From NCBI RefSeq assembly GCF_900519355.1, contig NZ_ULHE01000001.1, positions 1 to 64,000 of the forward strand: 64,000 bases of DNA. The letters are read 5' to 3'. The DNA comes from Corynebacterium lactis. Lineage in GTDB: Bacteria; Actinomycetota; Actinomycetes; Mycobacteriales; Mycobacteriaceae. Both the position numbers and the translations under genes were made by a program. A model generated the notes under the pieces. The model ran no database searches and was not told the origin of the DNA. It saw nothing but the letters and a program-made list of their open reading frames with translations. Below, one piece after another: positions 36,629 to 46,020 of this stretch. Numbering within the stretch: position 1 is the first letter of the stretch; each line of letters starts with the position of its first letter.

Positions 36629-37486
36629 CTACTTGGGTGGGCGCCTCAGCACCACGAACCCCGCGCCCAGCCCCACCGCGAGTGCGCCCGCGGCGGCCGT
36701 GACTGCGGCGGTGCGCTTTGAAGGGGCGCGCAGGAGCGGGACCGGATTGCGGAATTGGCGCACGGGCCAGCCACGCTCCACGGCGAGTTTGCGCAGGGCC
36801 TTGTCCGGGTTGACGACGAGGGGGTGGCCGACCTCGGCGAGCATCGGCTCGTCCGTAATGGAGTCGGAGTAGGCAAAGCACATGGTGAGGTCATGCCCGA
36901 ATTCCTCGGCGATCTCCCGAATCTTGATGGCCTTGTTCTCACCCCGGCAGAAAAACTCCACCGCGCCGGTGAAAACTCCGTCCTTCTTCTCCAGATCGGT
37001 GGCCACCACGTGGTCTACGCCGAGCATGTCCGCGATGGGTTCCACTACCTCGCGTGCCGACGCCGACACGATATATACGCGGCGACCTTGGCTCTGGTGC
37101 TTACGGATGAGTTCGAGCGCCTCTGCGTAGATATACGGCGTGATGGAGGTTTCGAGGGACTCGGTGGCGACTTGTCGCAGTTCATCGGCGCTGTGGCCGG
37201 CAACCATCGCTGAGAGTTGGTCGCGGGCTTGCTCCATCTGGTCGTCGTCGTGGCCCTGCGACATGTACATCGCGTGGCTGAAGGCCAGTTGCATCATCGT
37301 CGTCGGCGAGATGATGCCGCGCTCAAGGAACTGCTTGTTAAACGCATACGCGGAGCTGCGGGCGATGATGGTCTTGTCCAGATCGAAAAATGCGGCAATG
37401 CGGGCGTCGGCGCTCCCGTGTGGGGATTCTGCTGGCGTGACCTGGCCATCTGGCCGGTCGGTGCGCACTTCCGAGCTGTTACTCAT
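36629..37486 (-). CDS. HAD-superfamily phosphatase, SerB-like, membrane-tailed
   Basis: A 285-residue IB subfamily HAD hydrolase. Motif I is FFDLDKTI with nucleophile Asp, motif II is IVSASA, and motif III/IV is YSDSITDEPML. A single helix near the C terminus (about 260-280) could tether it to the membrane. It corresponds to Rv3661, which flanks the Tad locus and 6C RNA in the same arrangement in M. tuberculosis. Phosphoserine or another small phosphate ester is the likely type of substrate; which one is unknown. Confidence 0.88.
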   Translation of the reverse strand: MSNSSEVRTDRPDGQVTPAESPHGSADARIAAFFDLDKTIIARSSAYAFNKQFLERGIISPTTMMQLAFSHAMYMSQGHDDDQMEQARDQLSAMVAGHSADELRQVATESLETSITPYIYAEALELIRKHQSQGRRVYIVSASAREVVEPIADMLGVDHVVATDLEKKDGVFTGAVEFFCRGENKAIKIREIAEEFGHDLTMCFAYSDSITDEPMLAEVGHPLVVNPDKALRKLAVERGWPVRQFRNPVPLLRAPSKRTAAVTAAAGALAVGLGAGFVVLRRPPK

Positions 37487-37574
37487 GGTGAATAAGCATA
37501 CTCAAGTGTCAAGAGCTATTAAGGGGTTTGGACTAGCCCCTTTGCACTTCACTCATCATGTGTAATACTTGGTT

Positions 37575-37690
37575 GTGGCAGGCCCCTTCTGTTTTGCAGA
37601 CTGCGAGGCCGCCCCGGCTCATCCCCCCCCCGAGCCGGAAAGATGCCCTGCGCCAATCCCCCCCCCGGCGCAGGGCGTCGCCTATTTTTG
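37575..37690 (+). ncRNA. 6C RNA (two hairpins with C9 loops)
   Basis: Two adjacent stem-loops each carry nine C in the loop: CGGCTC/GAGCCG at 37615-37637 and GCCCTGCGCC/GGCGCAGGGC at 37645-37676. A T-rich tail (CCTATTTTT) follows and would terminate transcription. This is the defining structure of the actinobacterial 6C RNA. The place, between the Rv3661-like HAD and the Rv3660c-like tadZ gene, is the same as for the M. tuberculosis 6C RNA B11. A possible promoter is TTGCAC at 37542-37547 with TAATAC at 37563-37568 (15-base spacing), so the 5' end near 37575 is a guess. It may base-pair with G-rich ribosome sites through the C loops. Confidence 0.88.
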
Positions 37691-37828
37691 GGTGCTGTAC
37701 TGGTGTTATTCGGGTGCTGTAATGGGTTTATCCGCAGTTGTCCACAACACGAAATGTATCCACAGGCGGCCCCGTTTTACGGCAAATGTCGGACGTGCCA
37801 ATCCGGCGGATAGGGCACAGTCAGGTGC

Positions 37829-39103
37829 ATGGCACTACAGAACTTCTTCGACGATGTTTTCCCCGCTCAGGTCAAGGCAAAACAACAAGACCCAGTAGTT
37901 ATCGCATGCGAGGAAGCCGCGATGGCGGACGAGGTATCGCTAATCGTGGCGGCGGCCGGATTTCCAAGCGTTCATGCAAGCACGTCGTGTGGAGCTGGAT
38001 CCTCTGACTTTCCGCAGACCCTCGTGCGCCCTGGCTCCGCAGTGTGGCGCAGGGCGCCTGCCGTGTTCATCGATCTCGGCGCTGCGCGTCTACTGTCCGG
38101 GGATCTCGGTTGTGCAGGCCCCGTATTCCTGGTCAGGGCCGACCTCCAGGAAGAGGACCTCGAGGCGGAAGATCGCATCCGCCCGGACTTCAGCGCCCGT
38201 CTTCCGGCGGACAACATTGAGGTCATAGGGAAGCTGGGGCGTCCGGGCGCGGACGACGTGGCGTCGGCAAGCGGGGGAGACCACGGGCGCGGCGCCGAGC
38301 GGGTGGCGGAACCGGATTCGCTTCCGCGGGCGGGGCGCGCGCCGGGCGGGTACTGCTGCGTGTTTACCCCGGCGGTCGGAGGGGCGGGCGCGTCGGTGCT
38401 GGCGGCTGCGATGGCGCGGCTGCTCTCCCGCGAACGCGCGACCTGTTTGGTGGATGTCGACGAGTTTTCGGGCGGCGCCGACCTGCTGCTGGGGATGGAA
38501 TCGGCGGAGGGGCTGCGCTGGGGCGAATTCGAGCTCGGGGCGGGTCGGCTGGACGGGGAGGCGCTCTTTGAGGCGCTGCCAGAAGATCCCAGCTCGCCTG
38601 GGCTGAGGGTGCTGACCTGCTCTCGAAGCCGCGGGGTGATGCCCACCGCCCCCGGTCCGCAGGAGGCTGCTGAGGTGGTGTCGTGCCTGCTGGGCGCGGG
38701 AATTGCCGTGGTCGCCGACGCGCCGCGAGGTACGGGTTGGTGGGAGGCAATCGGGTCGCTTGCCGACGACTTCGTGCTTGTCGTCCCAGCTTCCGTACGC
38801 GCCATTGCCGCGGCCGGGCACATTTCCGAACTTTGCGAGGGGTTGGGTATCCGGCCGCAGCTGGTGGTGAGAAACGTGCGGCATCGGGAGATTTCGGTGG
38901 CCGACATCGAGTACGCGCTGGGGCTGCCGATTATTGGCGAAGTCGACTACGTCAAAAACATTGGCCGCGACATCGACATCGGAGGCCTCGGTGGTGGAGG
39001 CGTCGGTTCGGGCGTTGGGCGACTTGCCCAGGGGCTGGAATCACTGCTGGCCAATGCTTATGAGGGCGGGGCTGGGGGCTATGGACGACCGCGTGCTGCT
39101 TGA
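37829..39103 (+). CDS. tadZ: TadZ/CpaE-like protein of the Tad pilus locus
   Basis: A 424-residue protein of the actinobacterial helicase/secretion-neighbourhood CpaE-like family (Rv3660c, once called septum-site determining). An N-terminal receiver-like domain precedes a MinD-like ATPase fold. The P-loop region reads TPAVGGAGASVLAAAMARLL and lacks the usual Lys signature of deviant Walker A motifs, so ATP binding may be weak. LVDVDEFSGGADLLLG is the Walker A' / B-like strand. TadZ proteins place the pilus machine at a cell pole. The last 23 bases overlap tadA. One element copy lies at 38262-38272 and another at 38758-38768. Confidence 0.87.
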   Translation: MALQNFFDDVFPAQVKAKQQDPVVIACEEAAMADEVSLIVAAAGFPSVHASTSCGAGSSDFPQTLVRPGSAVWRRAPAVFIDLGAARLLSGDLGCAGPVFLVRADLQEEDLEAEDRIRPDFSARLPADNIEVIGKLGRPGADDVASASGGDHGRGAERVAEPDSLPRAGRAPGGYCCVFTPAVGGAGASVLAAAMARLLSRERATCLVDVDEFSGGADLLLGMESAEGLRWGEFELGAGRLDGEALFEALPEDPSSPGLRVLTCSRSRGVMPTAPGPQEAAEVVSCLLGAGIAVVADAPRGTGWWEAIGSLADDFVLVVPASVRAIAAAGHISELCEGLGIRPQLVVRNVRHREISVADIEYALGLPIIGEVDYVKNIGRDIDIGGLGGGGVGSGVGRLAQGLESLLANAYEGGAGGYGRPRAA

Positions 39104-40247
39104 ACGGGTCCGCGCGAAGCTGGCCGACCTTCCGGACGGGCGCACACACGCCGACATTGCCCGGATCGTCCGCGAGGAGACTTCGGGAGTCGTCTCGGAC
39201 CTCAAGATGCTGGAGATTCTACGTCGAATCCGGGAGGAATCCGTCGGCGGTGGAATCCTGGACCGGCTGCTCCGGGGCCCGAATGTCAGCGACGTAGTGG
39301 TCACCGCGCCGGATCGAGTCTGGGTGGATCGCGGCCAGGGGATGCAGCTCGAGGGTGTCTCCTTCGCCGACGAAGAAGAGGTCCGCTCGCTCGCGGTACG
39401 CCTCGCGGGGCGCTGTGGCCGCAGGCTTGACGACGCTCAGCCCTGGGCCGACGGGCACATCCCGGGTGGAATTGCGGGACGGGGAGTCCGAGTCCACGCG
39501 GTCTTGGCGCCGCCGTCTGGCACGGGGACGCAGATAAGTTTGCGAGTCCTCCGGCCCGCTCGCCGGGGACTTGGCGAGCTCGGCGCCGCCGGGCTTTTCC
39601 CCGCTGAGATCCAGCGGGTATTGGAGGCGATCGTGCGGGCGCAGCTCTCCTTCATCGTCGCAGGCGGGACCGGTGCGGGAAAGACCACCTTATTGGCGGC
39701 AATGCTCTCCGAGGTGCCGGCCGACCAGAGAATTGTCTGCATTGAAGACACGCCGGAGCTGGACCCGGGCCATCCTCACGTCGTGAAGCTGGTGACGCGG
39801 GCGGCCAACGTGGAGGGCGCCGGCGCGATTGGGCAGCAGGAGCTGGTGCGACAGGCGCTGCGGATGAGGCCGGACAGGATTGTCGTGGGGGAGATTCGCG
39901 GAGGCGAGGTCGTGGATCTGCTGGCCGCGCTGAACACCGGGCATCGTGGCGGGGCGGGAACCCTGCACGCGAACCGGGTGGAGGATGTGCTGGCTCGGTT
40001 TGAGGCCCTGGGTCTAATCGGCGGGCTGGATCGTGAGGCGCTGCATTCGCAGTTGTCTTCGGCCGTGCAAGTGGTGCTTATTGTGAGGCGCCAGGCGGAG
40101 GGGCGCAGATTGGCGGAAATCGGCGTCGTCGTGGGGGTTTCCGGTGCTGGCGGTGCTGCACCTCGACTCGTGAGGGCGTGGTCCTACGATGAGGGCCCCG
40201 CGGAGGGTTGGGAAACGCTGCAGGGGCTACTGGCCTCGGTTGATTAA
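39081..40247 (+). CDS. tadA: TadA, Tad/Flp pilus secretion ATPase
   Basis: A 388-residue type II/IV secretion ATPase (VirB11/CpaF branch) that powers pilin assembly. An N-terminal helical domain is followed by Walker A GGTGAGKTT at 195-203, CIEDTPELD as the Asp box, LRMRPDRIVVGEIRGGE as Walker B, and GHRGGAGTLHANRVEDVLARFEAL as the His box (each shorter than the full conserved block). ATG 39081 is chosen because homology begins there; the frame extends 49 codons into tadZ. Confidence 0.93.
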   Translation: MDDRVLLERVRAKLADLPDGRTHADIARIVREETSGVVSDLKMLEILRRIREESVGGGILDRLLRGPNVSDVVVTAPDRVWVDRGQGMQLEGVSFADEEEVRSLAVRLAGRCGRRLDDAQPWADGHIPGGIAGRGVRVHAVLAPPSGTGTQISLRVLRPARRGLGELGAAGLFPAEIQRVLEAIVRAQLSFIVAGGTGAGKTTLLAAMLSEVPADQRIVCIEDTPELDPGHPHVVKLVTRAANVEGAGAIGQQELVRQALRMRPDRIVVGEIRGGEVVDLLAALNTGHRGGAGTLHANRVEDVLARFEALGLIGGLDREALHSQLSSAVQVVLIVRRQAEGRRLAEIGVVVGVSGAGGAAPRLVRAWSYDEGPAEGWETLQGLLASVD

Positions 40248-40288
40248 TGGGGTTTGAAGGGGAAAGAAGGGGAATGAGGGGGACTGCT

Positions 40289-41233
40289 ATGGGGGATTTG
40301 GGCACCGGGGTCTTTGGGGCTGCGACGGTTCCGACAGTGTTGGCGTTGTTTGGCGCGTTTGTGCTGGTCTGGCCGTCGTCTATTGCGAGTCGGCGGGTAC
40401 GGGATATGGGCTGGAGACGAATTCGGCGGGGCGGATACTGCGGGCGGCGGGGCCTTCTCAGCCGTGCGTTTGCGCTGTGGCGTGACGATGCCGGACAGGA
40501 AAACGGTCAGCGCGGTGCTCGGGGAAAACTGGCTTCCAGGTGGGTGCCGGTCGCCGCGCTGGGGCTCGTATTCGCAGTGGTGGCAGGGGCATGGGGCTTT
40601 GTGGCTGGCGCGTTACTTGGTCGAAGCGTGATGAAGACGCTCGATTCGGTGCAGAAGCGCCGGGCTTTTGCGAGGGACGAGGAAGATTTGTCTCGCAGCC
40701 TGGAAACGATGGTGGCCGAGTTGCGCGCGGGAGCAGACGTGGCCTCCGCGTTGGTCGGTGCCGCTGCCGTTCCTGACGGGGACAGCCGGGTCGCACGGGG
40801 ATTGGGCGCCGCTGCACGGAGGGCTCATTTTGCGGACCCCTTCGTCACCCAGGTGGGAGGAGATGGCGCAGGGGGAGCCAGCGGTGGCGACGACAGGTCT
40901 CTCGGGACAATTGCTCGAGCATGGTCGGTGGCACGGCGGCACGGCCTCAGCCTCGCCGGGATCCTGGACTGTGCGAGGGAGGACGTGGTCGCGCGAATAG
41001 TGCATCGTAGCCAAACCTCCGCAGCGTTGGCGGGGCCGCGCATGACCATCGCCATCCTGGCCAGCCTGCCGCTATTCGGCCTTGCGATGGGGCAGGCGTT
41101 CGGGGCTCATCCGCTGGAGTTCTTCGGGGACTCGGCTATGGGAGGGGTTGTCCTAGTAGTCGGAGTCGGGCTGGTGTGCGCCGGTATCGACTGGTCCGTC
41201 TCCATCATTGATCGTGCGGAGCGTGGAGCATGA
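40289..41233 (+). CDS. tadB: TadB-like Tad pilus inner-membrane protein
   Basis: A 314-residue GspF/TadB-type platform protein. Hydrophobic segments near the N terminus, at about 90-110 and twice near the C terminus surround a cytoplasmic helical domain (SLETMVAELRAGADVASAL, the T2SF pattern). ATG 40289 has GAGGGGG 7 bases upstream. ATGs at 40274 and 40247 (overlapping the tadA stop) are alternatives. It ends overlapping tadC by 4 bases. Confidence 0.85.
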   Translation: MGDLGTGVFGAATVPTVLALFGAFVLVWPSSIASRRVRDMGWRRIRRGGYCGRRGLLSRAFALWRDDAGQENGQRGARGKLASRWVPVAALGLVFAVVAGAWGFVAGALLGRSVMKTLDSVQKRRAFARDEEDLSRSLETMVAELRAGADVASALVGAAAVPDGDSRVARGLGAAARRAHFADPFVTQVGGDGAGGASGGDDRSLGTIARAWSVARRHGLSLAGILDCAREDVVARIVHRSQTSAALAGPRMTIAILASLPLFGLAMGQAFGAHPLEFFGDSAMGGVVLVVGVGLVCAGIDWSVSIIDRAERGA

Positions 41234-41892
41234 TTACCGCGCTTATTCTTGTCGCCGGGTACCTCCTCCTGCCGTTGCCCGGAGTGGTGCAGAGTCGCCT
41301 GTCTGATGGGATCGGCAAGAGAATCGACTCCTCGGAAGCCGGGAAGAATCGGAGGGAAAGTAGCTATGTATTAGTTGTAAAAGGCTGGTCGAGGAGTTTA
41401 TTAAAGTGGACATCATCAATGATTGGTGATGGCCAAATAAAGGCCTGTGAACTGCTAGATGCGGCGGCGGTCCTTGATATCTTGAGCTCGTGCCTGAAGT
41501 CCGGGCTGCCGGCCGAGAACGCACTTCGGGCCGCTGCCGGCGGGGCGCCTGAGCACCTGCGGCAGCCACTCCTTCACTGCGCCGCAAAGCTCACGGTGGG
41601 GGCGGGCAACGCGTGGCGTGGGCTCGCCGAGGTGCCGGTTCTCGACGACCTTGCCCGGGCTGGCGAGCGGGCCGAGAAGTCGGGCACAGCTCTCGCGGAC
41701 GCGCTTGGAGATGTCGCGAGCTCCTATCGGTCCCGCGCCGGTGACGCCGCGGAGGCCACCGCCGAGCGGGCGGGCGTTCTTATCGCAGGGCCACTGGCAC
41801 TGTGCTTCCTGCCCGCGTTCGTGGTGCTGGGCCTCGTCCCGACAATCGCGGGGCTCGCCGAAGACATGTTCGCGGGGATGGTGCCGGGATGA
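41230..41892 (+). CDS. tadC: TadC-like Tad pilus inner-membrane protein
   Basis: A 220-residue T2SF-type protein paired with TadB. An N-terminal helix is followed by the domain LDAAAVLDILSSCLKSGLPAENAL, and C-terminal helices (IAGPLALCFLPAFVVLGLVP) match TadC. A patch at about 41340-41460 is much more AT-rich, and uses rare codons such as TTA and ATA, compared with the rest of the cluster. The frame is open throughout, but the encoded linker (KNRRESSYVLVVKGWSRSLL) looks unlike a TadC homologue core. Confidence 0.83.
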   Translation: MITALILVAGYLLLPLPGVVQSRLSDGIGKRIDSSEAGKNRRESSYVLVVKGWSRSLLKWTSSMIGDGQIKACELLDAAAVLDILSSCLKSGLPAENALRAAAGGAPEHLRQPLLHCAAKLTVGAGNAWRGLAEVPVLDDLARAGERAEKSGTALADALGDVASSYRSRAGDAAEATAERAGVLIAGPLALCFLPAFVVLGLVPTIAGLAEDMFAGMVPG

Positions 41893-42090
41893 CGACTATC
41901 AGCGCAGCTCTCGCTCGCGCCGCCGACGAGTGCGACACGTGGGGTCGCCGCCAAAAGTCGCCCGCGTAGTGGCCCCTGCTGCCAGCCCGCGCGCGCAATC
42001 AATCCACTCGCGCAATCACACAGGAACTACCAGGCACAGGTCACCTGTTACCTGTCACTACTCAGTCACTACCGAAAAGGAGAATTATCC

Positions 42091-42366
42091 ATGTTTTCGT
42101 TCATCAACAACGCCGAGAAAACCCACGCCAAGAGCTCCAACGCTAAGAACTCCGTTGAAGCCACCAAGCAGCGCTCTGAGCAGGGGCTTCGCATTCGTAT
42201 GGCCTCGCTCGTCCACGATGAGGCCGGGATGAGCACCGTGGAATACGCTTTGGGAACGATTGCGGCGGCCGCGTTCGGAGCCCTGCTCTACACGGTCGTC
42301 ACCGGCGGCGACATCACGGCGGCCCTAACCAGCATTATCGAAAGGGCCCTCAACACCGATGTCTAA
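42091..42366 (+). CDS. flp: Flp-type (type IVb) pilin-like protein, DUF4244
   Basis: A 91-residue pilin-like protein. After a polar leader comes GMSTVEYALGTIAAAAFGAL. Cleavage after the Gly would leave Glu at position 5 and Tyr at 6, the Flp pilin hallmark. One helix follows, and the protein ends shortly after, as in Flp. AAAGGAG lies 11 bases before the ATG. The leader of about 46 residues is unusually long. No prepilin peptidase is encoded in this window. It is the probable structural subunit of the Tad fibre. Confidence 0.88.
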   Translation: MFSFINNAEKTHAKSSNAKNSVEATKQRSEQGLRIRMASLVHDEAGMSTVEYALGTIAAAAFGALLYTVVTGGDITAALTSIIERALNTDV

Positions 42367-42721
42367 GCGCATCATCGCCGCACGCGCCCTGCTTGCCGAC
42401 GCCATCACCGGCGAGGATGGCCAAGCCACGGTGGAAACAGCATTTGGAATTGCCGCCATCGTCGCGGTGATGCTCGCTGCTGTGACGGGGCTGGTGGCTG
42501 TGGCGACGTACCTCGGGCTAACCGATGCCGCGGGCTCCATCGCCAGGGCGCACGCGCGTGGTGATGCGGAGACCGTTGCCCAGTTGCGGGAAGGCCTCGG
42601 CGGAGAGGTCTCCATCGAAGAAGATGCCGCCACAGTCCGGGTGACCGTCACCGGGGCGGTTGGGCTCATCACGATGGAGGCGGCGGCCGTCGCGCTGAGT
42701 GAAAAGGCGGCCGCGCAGTGA
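42359..42721 (+). CDS. tadE: TadE-like pseudopilin
   Basis: A 120-residue protein. EDGQATVETAFGIAAIVAVML is the TadE-type Glu-containing membrane helix near the N terminus. The extracytoplasmic part of about 70 residues is small and acidic. It overlaps flp by 8 bases and the next gene by 4 bases, so all are coupled. TadE proteins are processed minor subunits of Tad pili. A copy of the repeated element codes for its LLADA. Confidence 0.85.
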   Translation: MSKRIIAARALLADAITGEDGQATVETAFGIAAIVAVMLAAVTGLVAVATYLGLTDAAGSIARAHARGDAETVAQLREGLGGEVSIEEDAATVRVTVTGAVGLITMEAAAVALSEKAAAQ

Positions 42722-43194
42722 TCGGGCACGGCCTGATGCGGCACGGACTGGCAGGGAGTCGCAATGCGACCCGGCGGAGAAGCCATTCCGGGCCGAGCCA
42801 CAGCCAGAGCCGGGGTAGCGGGTTTTGGCGGGGCGAGGAAGGATCGACGACCGTGCTGTCTGCCCTGCTCATTGCCGCGGTTGTGGGGCTCATGATGGTG
42901 GCAGTAGCGGCCGGGGCCACCCTCGTGGCGGCGAGGAAGGCGGCCGTGGCGGCAGACCTGTCGGCGGTCGCCGGGGCCGTCGCCGCGCAGGAGAGCGACG
43001 ATGCCTGCGACGCCTCCCGTCGGATCGCGGCCGAAAACGGTGCTCGCCTGCTGTCCTGCGGGCGCTTCGGAGAGGACGTGCAAGTGGAAATAGAACGTTC
43101 GGGGAGGAGGAAAGCCGCACGCGCCGGGCCCGCCGCAGACTCTGTCGCTGGCCCGCCGGCCGATACCGCAGTTGGCCCCGCCTCGGAACATTAG
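42718..43194 (+). CDS. TadE/TadG-like protein of the helicase/secretion neighbourhood
   Basis: A 158-residue protein of the Rv3654c-like family. A basic N terminus precedes a membrane helix (GSTTVLSALLIAAVVGLMMV), with ADLSAVAGAVAAQ after it, typical of TadG-type Flp-related proteins. Two Cys (DACDASRR and LLSCGRFG) may form a disulfide. It ends in a disordered Ala/Pro tail. It starts at GTG 42718 overlapping the tadE stop. A frameshifted helicase gene follows on the opposite strand, as in related genomes. Confidence 0.82.
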   Translation: MIGHGLMRHGLAGSRNATRRRSHSGPSHSQSRGSGFWRGEEGSTTVLSALLIAAVVGLMMVAVAAGATLVAARKAAVAADLSAVAGAVAAQESDDACDASRRIAAENGARLLSCGRFGEDVQVEIERSGRRKAARAGPAADSVAGPPADTAVGPASEH

Positions 43195-43233
43195 GCCGTG
43201 ACCTCCGGCCCGAAGGTAGTGGTGGGGCGGGGC

Positions 43234-45560
43234 CTAGTGGGCGTCGGCAAGCGAGTGGAGGATGCCGGTCAGCACCTTGATTGCGCCGTCCTTGTCCAGT
43301 GGTTCGTTGCCGTTTCCGCACTTCGGGGACTGGATGCAGGAGGGGCAGCCGGCCTCGCACTCGCAGGCCATGACGGCGTCGCGGGTGGCGCGGATCCACT
43401 GCTCGAAGGCCTCGAAGCCGCGGTCGGCGAAGCCCGCGCCGCCGGGGTGGCCGTCGTAGACGAAGACCGTCGGCTGCTGCGTGTCGGCGTGCAGCACGGT
43501 GGAGACGCCGCCGATGTCCCAGCGGTCGCAGGTCGCGATCAGCGGCAGCATGCCGATCGCGGCGTGCTCGGCGGCGTGCAAAGACCCCGGCGCAATGTCG
43601 GGGCCGACGCCCCAGGAACGCAGCGTCGACTCCGTCATGGTGTAGGCCACGGCCCGGGTGACCAGCCGCTGCGGCGGGTAGTCCAGCTCGACGCTGTCCA
43701 AAATCTCGCCCGAATCGGCACGACGAAGATAGGAAGTGACCTGATGAAACACCTCGACCTGACAGGACGCCACCTGCAGCGGGCCGATGTGCCGCATGTC
43801 GTCGACCTCCAGGATCCGGATAGTGGTGTCCATGCGGGCACTCGTCGAATACCGCGGCGAATCCGGGTGCACCATCGCCACAAGGTTGTCGAAGTCCAGC
43901 AGGTCGACGACATAGGTCTCGCCGCGGTGCAGGTAGACCGCGCCATCGTGGACCTGCTGCATCGCCCGGCCCAGGTCGATCGTGCCGAGCATCCGACCGT
44001 CTGTGTGGTCCACAATCGCGACTTCCTGGCCGCCCTCGCCGCGCACGTTCACGGCCTCGTGCGCCGAGGCGATGCGCGGGCCCTCGTCGCGGTCGGTGGG
44101 GTAGTAGGTCTCGCCGCGGCGCCGCAGCCAGCCGTCGGCGACCATCTGCTCCGCGACAGCGCGCGTGCCCCAGGCCTCCAGCTGTGCCGCCGACAGGGGC
44201 TTTTCCACCGCAGCGCAGTAGAGGTGCGACCACACCACGTGCGGGTTTGTGGGGTCGAAGACGGTCTTCTCCACCGGGCGGCCCAGCAGCGCCGACGGGT
44301 TGTGCACCAGGTAGGTGTCCATGGGGTCGTCGCGGGCCACCAGCACCACCAGCGCGCCCTGGCCGCGGCGGCGGCCCGGCCCGCCTGTTGCCAAAAGGAC
44401 GCCACGGTGCCCGGGAAGCCGGCCTGCACCACGGCATCCAGGCCGCCGACGTCGATGCCCAGCTCCAGGGCGTTGGTGGTCGCAACGCCGAGGAGTGTGC
44501 CGTCGTCGAGCATGTGCTCAATCTCGCGGCGTTCCTCGGCCAGGTAGCCCGCGCGGTAGGACTCGACGCGGGCCCCAACATCGGGGCGGCCGCGCTTTTC
44601 CAGGCGCTCGCGCACGCCGAGAGCGATGGTCTCCGCGCTGCGCCGAGAGCGCGTAAACGTCAGGGTGCGGGCGCCGTCCAGCAGCAGGTCGGACATGATA
44701 TCGGCGGCCTCCGTCGGGGCGGGCCTTCGCACCGGGGCCCCATTCTCGCCGGTCAGGTCCGGCACCATGCCTGGCTCCCACAGCGCAATGGTGCGCTCGC
44801 CGACCGGCGCGCCGTCCTCCGTCACGGCCTCCACTGGCTCGCCGATCAGGCGACTGGCCTGGTCGGCCGGGTCGTTCGTCGTCGCCGAGGCGAAAACTAC
44901 CGTCGGGGACCCGCCGTATTCTCGCGACAGCCGCAGCAGCCGCCGCAGTACCTGGGAGACGTTCGCTCCGAACACGCCCCGGTACGCGTGGCACTCGTCG
45001 ACAACTACGTACCGCAGTTGTCGCAGCATCCGCGTCCACCGCGAATGATTACCCAGAACGGAAACGTGCAGCATATCCGGGTTCGTAAACACCCAGCGCG
45101 CGGTGTCGCGGATGGCGCGCCGGGCATCCAGGGGCGTGTCGCCGTCGTAAAGCGAAATGCTGGCGGCGAGGGATTCCGGCGCCAGCCCGCGGGCCGAAGA
45201 CAACTGATCCGCGCCGAGCGCCTTCGTCGGCGACAGGTACAGTGCGGTCGCGTCGGGGGTGGCGGAAAGGTCCGTCAAAACCGGCAGCAAATAGCCCAGC
45301 GACTTGCCCGAGGCGGTGCCCGTCGCCACCACGCAATGCGTTCCCGCGTGCGCGAGATCGGCGGTCGCCACCTGATGAGTCCACAGCTTCTCTACCCCGC
45401 GCTCGGCGAGAGCTTCGCGCAGCCAGCCCGGCACCCACTCCGGCCACGGGGCAGTAACACCCGGTCGCGCGGGCAAATCGGCGATGTGCGTCACCGTCGC
45501 GCGCGGATGCGCCTTAATGATCGGCGCCAGCAACTCCCGCCCAAACGACTCCACCGGCAC
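43234..45560 (-). pseudogene. DEAH-box helicase (Rv3649/MrfA-like), frameshifted in motif VI
   Basis: This gene would encode a protein of about 775 residues. Motif I ATGTASGKSLGYLLP, DECHAYRG (DEVH-type) and the helicase C lobe TTNALELGIDVGGLD are in one frame from 45560. The next conserved stretch QQAGRAGRRGQ should follow, but one G appears to be missing near 44366-44378. The frame then changes and GALVVLVARDDPMDTYLVHNP continues to the C terminus. The end carries a four-Cys MZB/DUF1998 domain (CECEAGCPSCIQSPKCGNGN). B. subtilis MrfA relatives repair mitomycin damage. Start GTG 45560 follows AAGGAGG. Mutation or sequencing indel cannot be separated here. Confidence 0.85.
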
Positions 45561-45775
45561 CGGCCTCGCCTCCTTCCTCGTGCTCACTCGCGCGCCCGAA
45601 TCCGCTCCCGCTTGCCGACGCCCACTCGGCCTCACTCGGCCCCGAGAAAAGAGCCGGGGGTGAAAGTAAACAGTACAAAAGCGACGCGGGGAGCCAAACG
45701 TGGCAGACTTCCAGAGTGTATCGCCCCGCGGGGTGCTGCATGTTTTATCAATCCTGAAGTTGGGAAGTTTTTGTA

Positions 45776-45979
45776 ATGGCACAGGGCACTGTGAAGTGGT
45801 TCAACTCGGAGAAGGGCTTCGGGTTCATCGCCCCAGCTGACGGTGGCAACGACGTTTTCGTTCACTACTCTGAGATCCAGGGCTCGGGTTTCAAGACCCT
45901 CGAGGAAAACCAGGCTGTTGAGTTCGAGATCGGCGAAGGCCAGAAGGGCCCGCAGGCTCTGAACGTCCAGCCGCTGTAA
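45776..45979 (+). CDS. cspA: Cold-shock protein CspA
   Basis: A 67-residue single cold-shock domain. RNP1 (KGFGFIA) and RNP2 (VFVHYS) bind single-stranded RNA or DNA. It melts mRNA structure and is usually among the most abundant small proteins. The upstream 215 bases to the helicase start probably form a promoter and untranslated leader. A strong terminator follows. Rv3648c is in the same place. Confidence 0.97.
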   Translation: MAQGTVKWFNSEKGFGFIAPADGGNDVFVHYSEIQGSGFKTLEENQAVEFEIGEGQKGPQALNVQPL

Positions 45980-46020
45980 GTAACTGGGAATTCCCACAGA
46001 GGATTCTCACGCAGACTTCT

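Noticed and set aside
44184-45776. 530-codon open frame antisense to the helicase
   Set aside because: Arg/Gln/Gly-rich shadow; the reverse strand carries clear helicase motifs.
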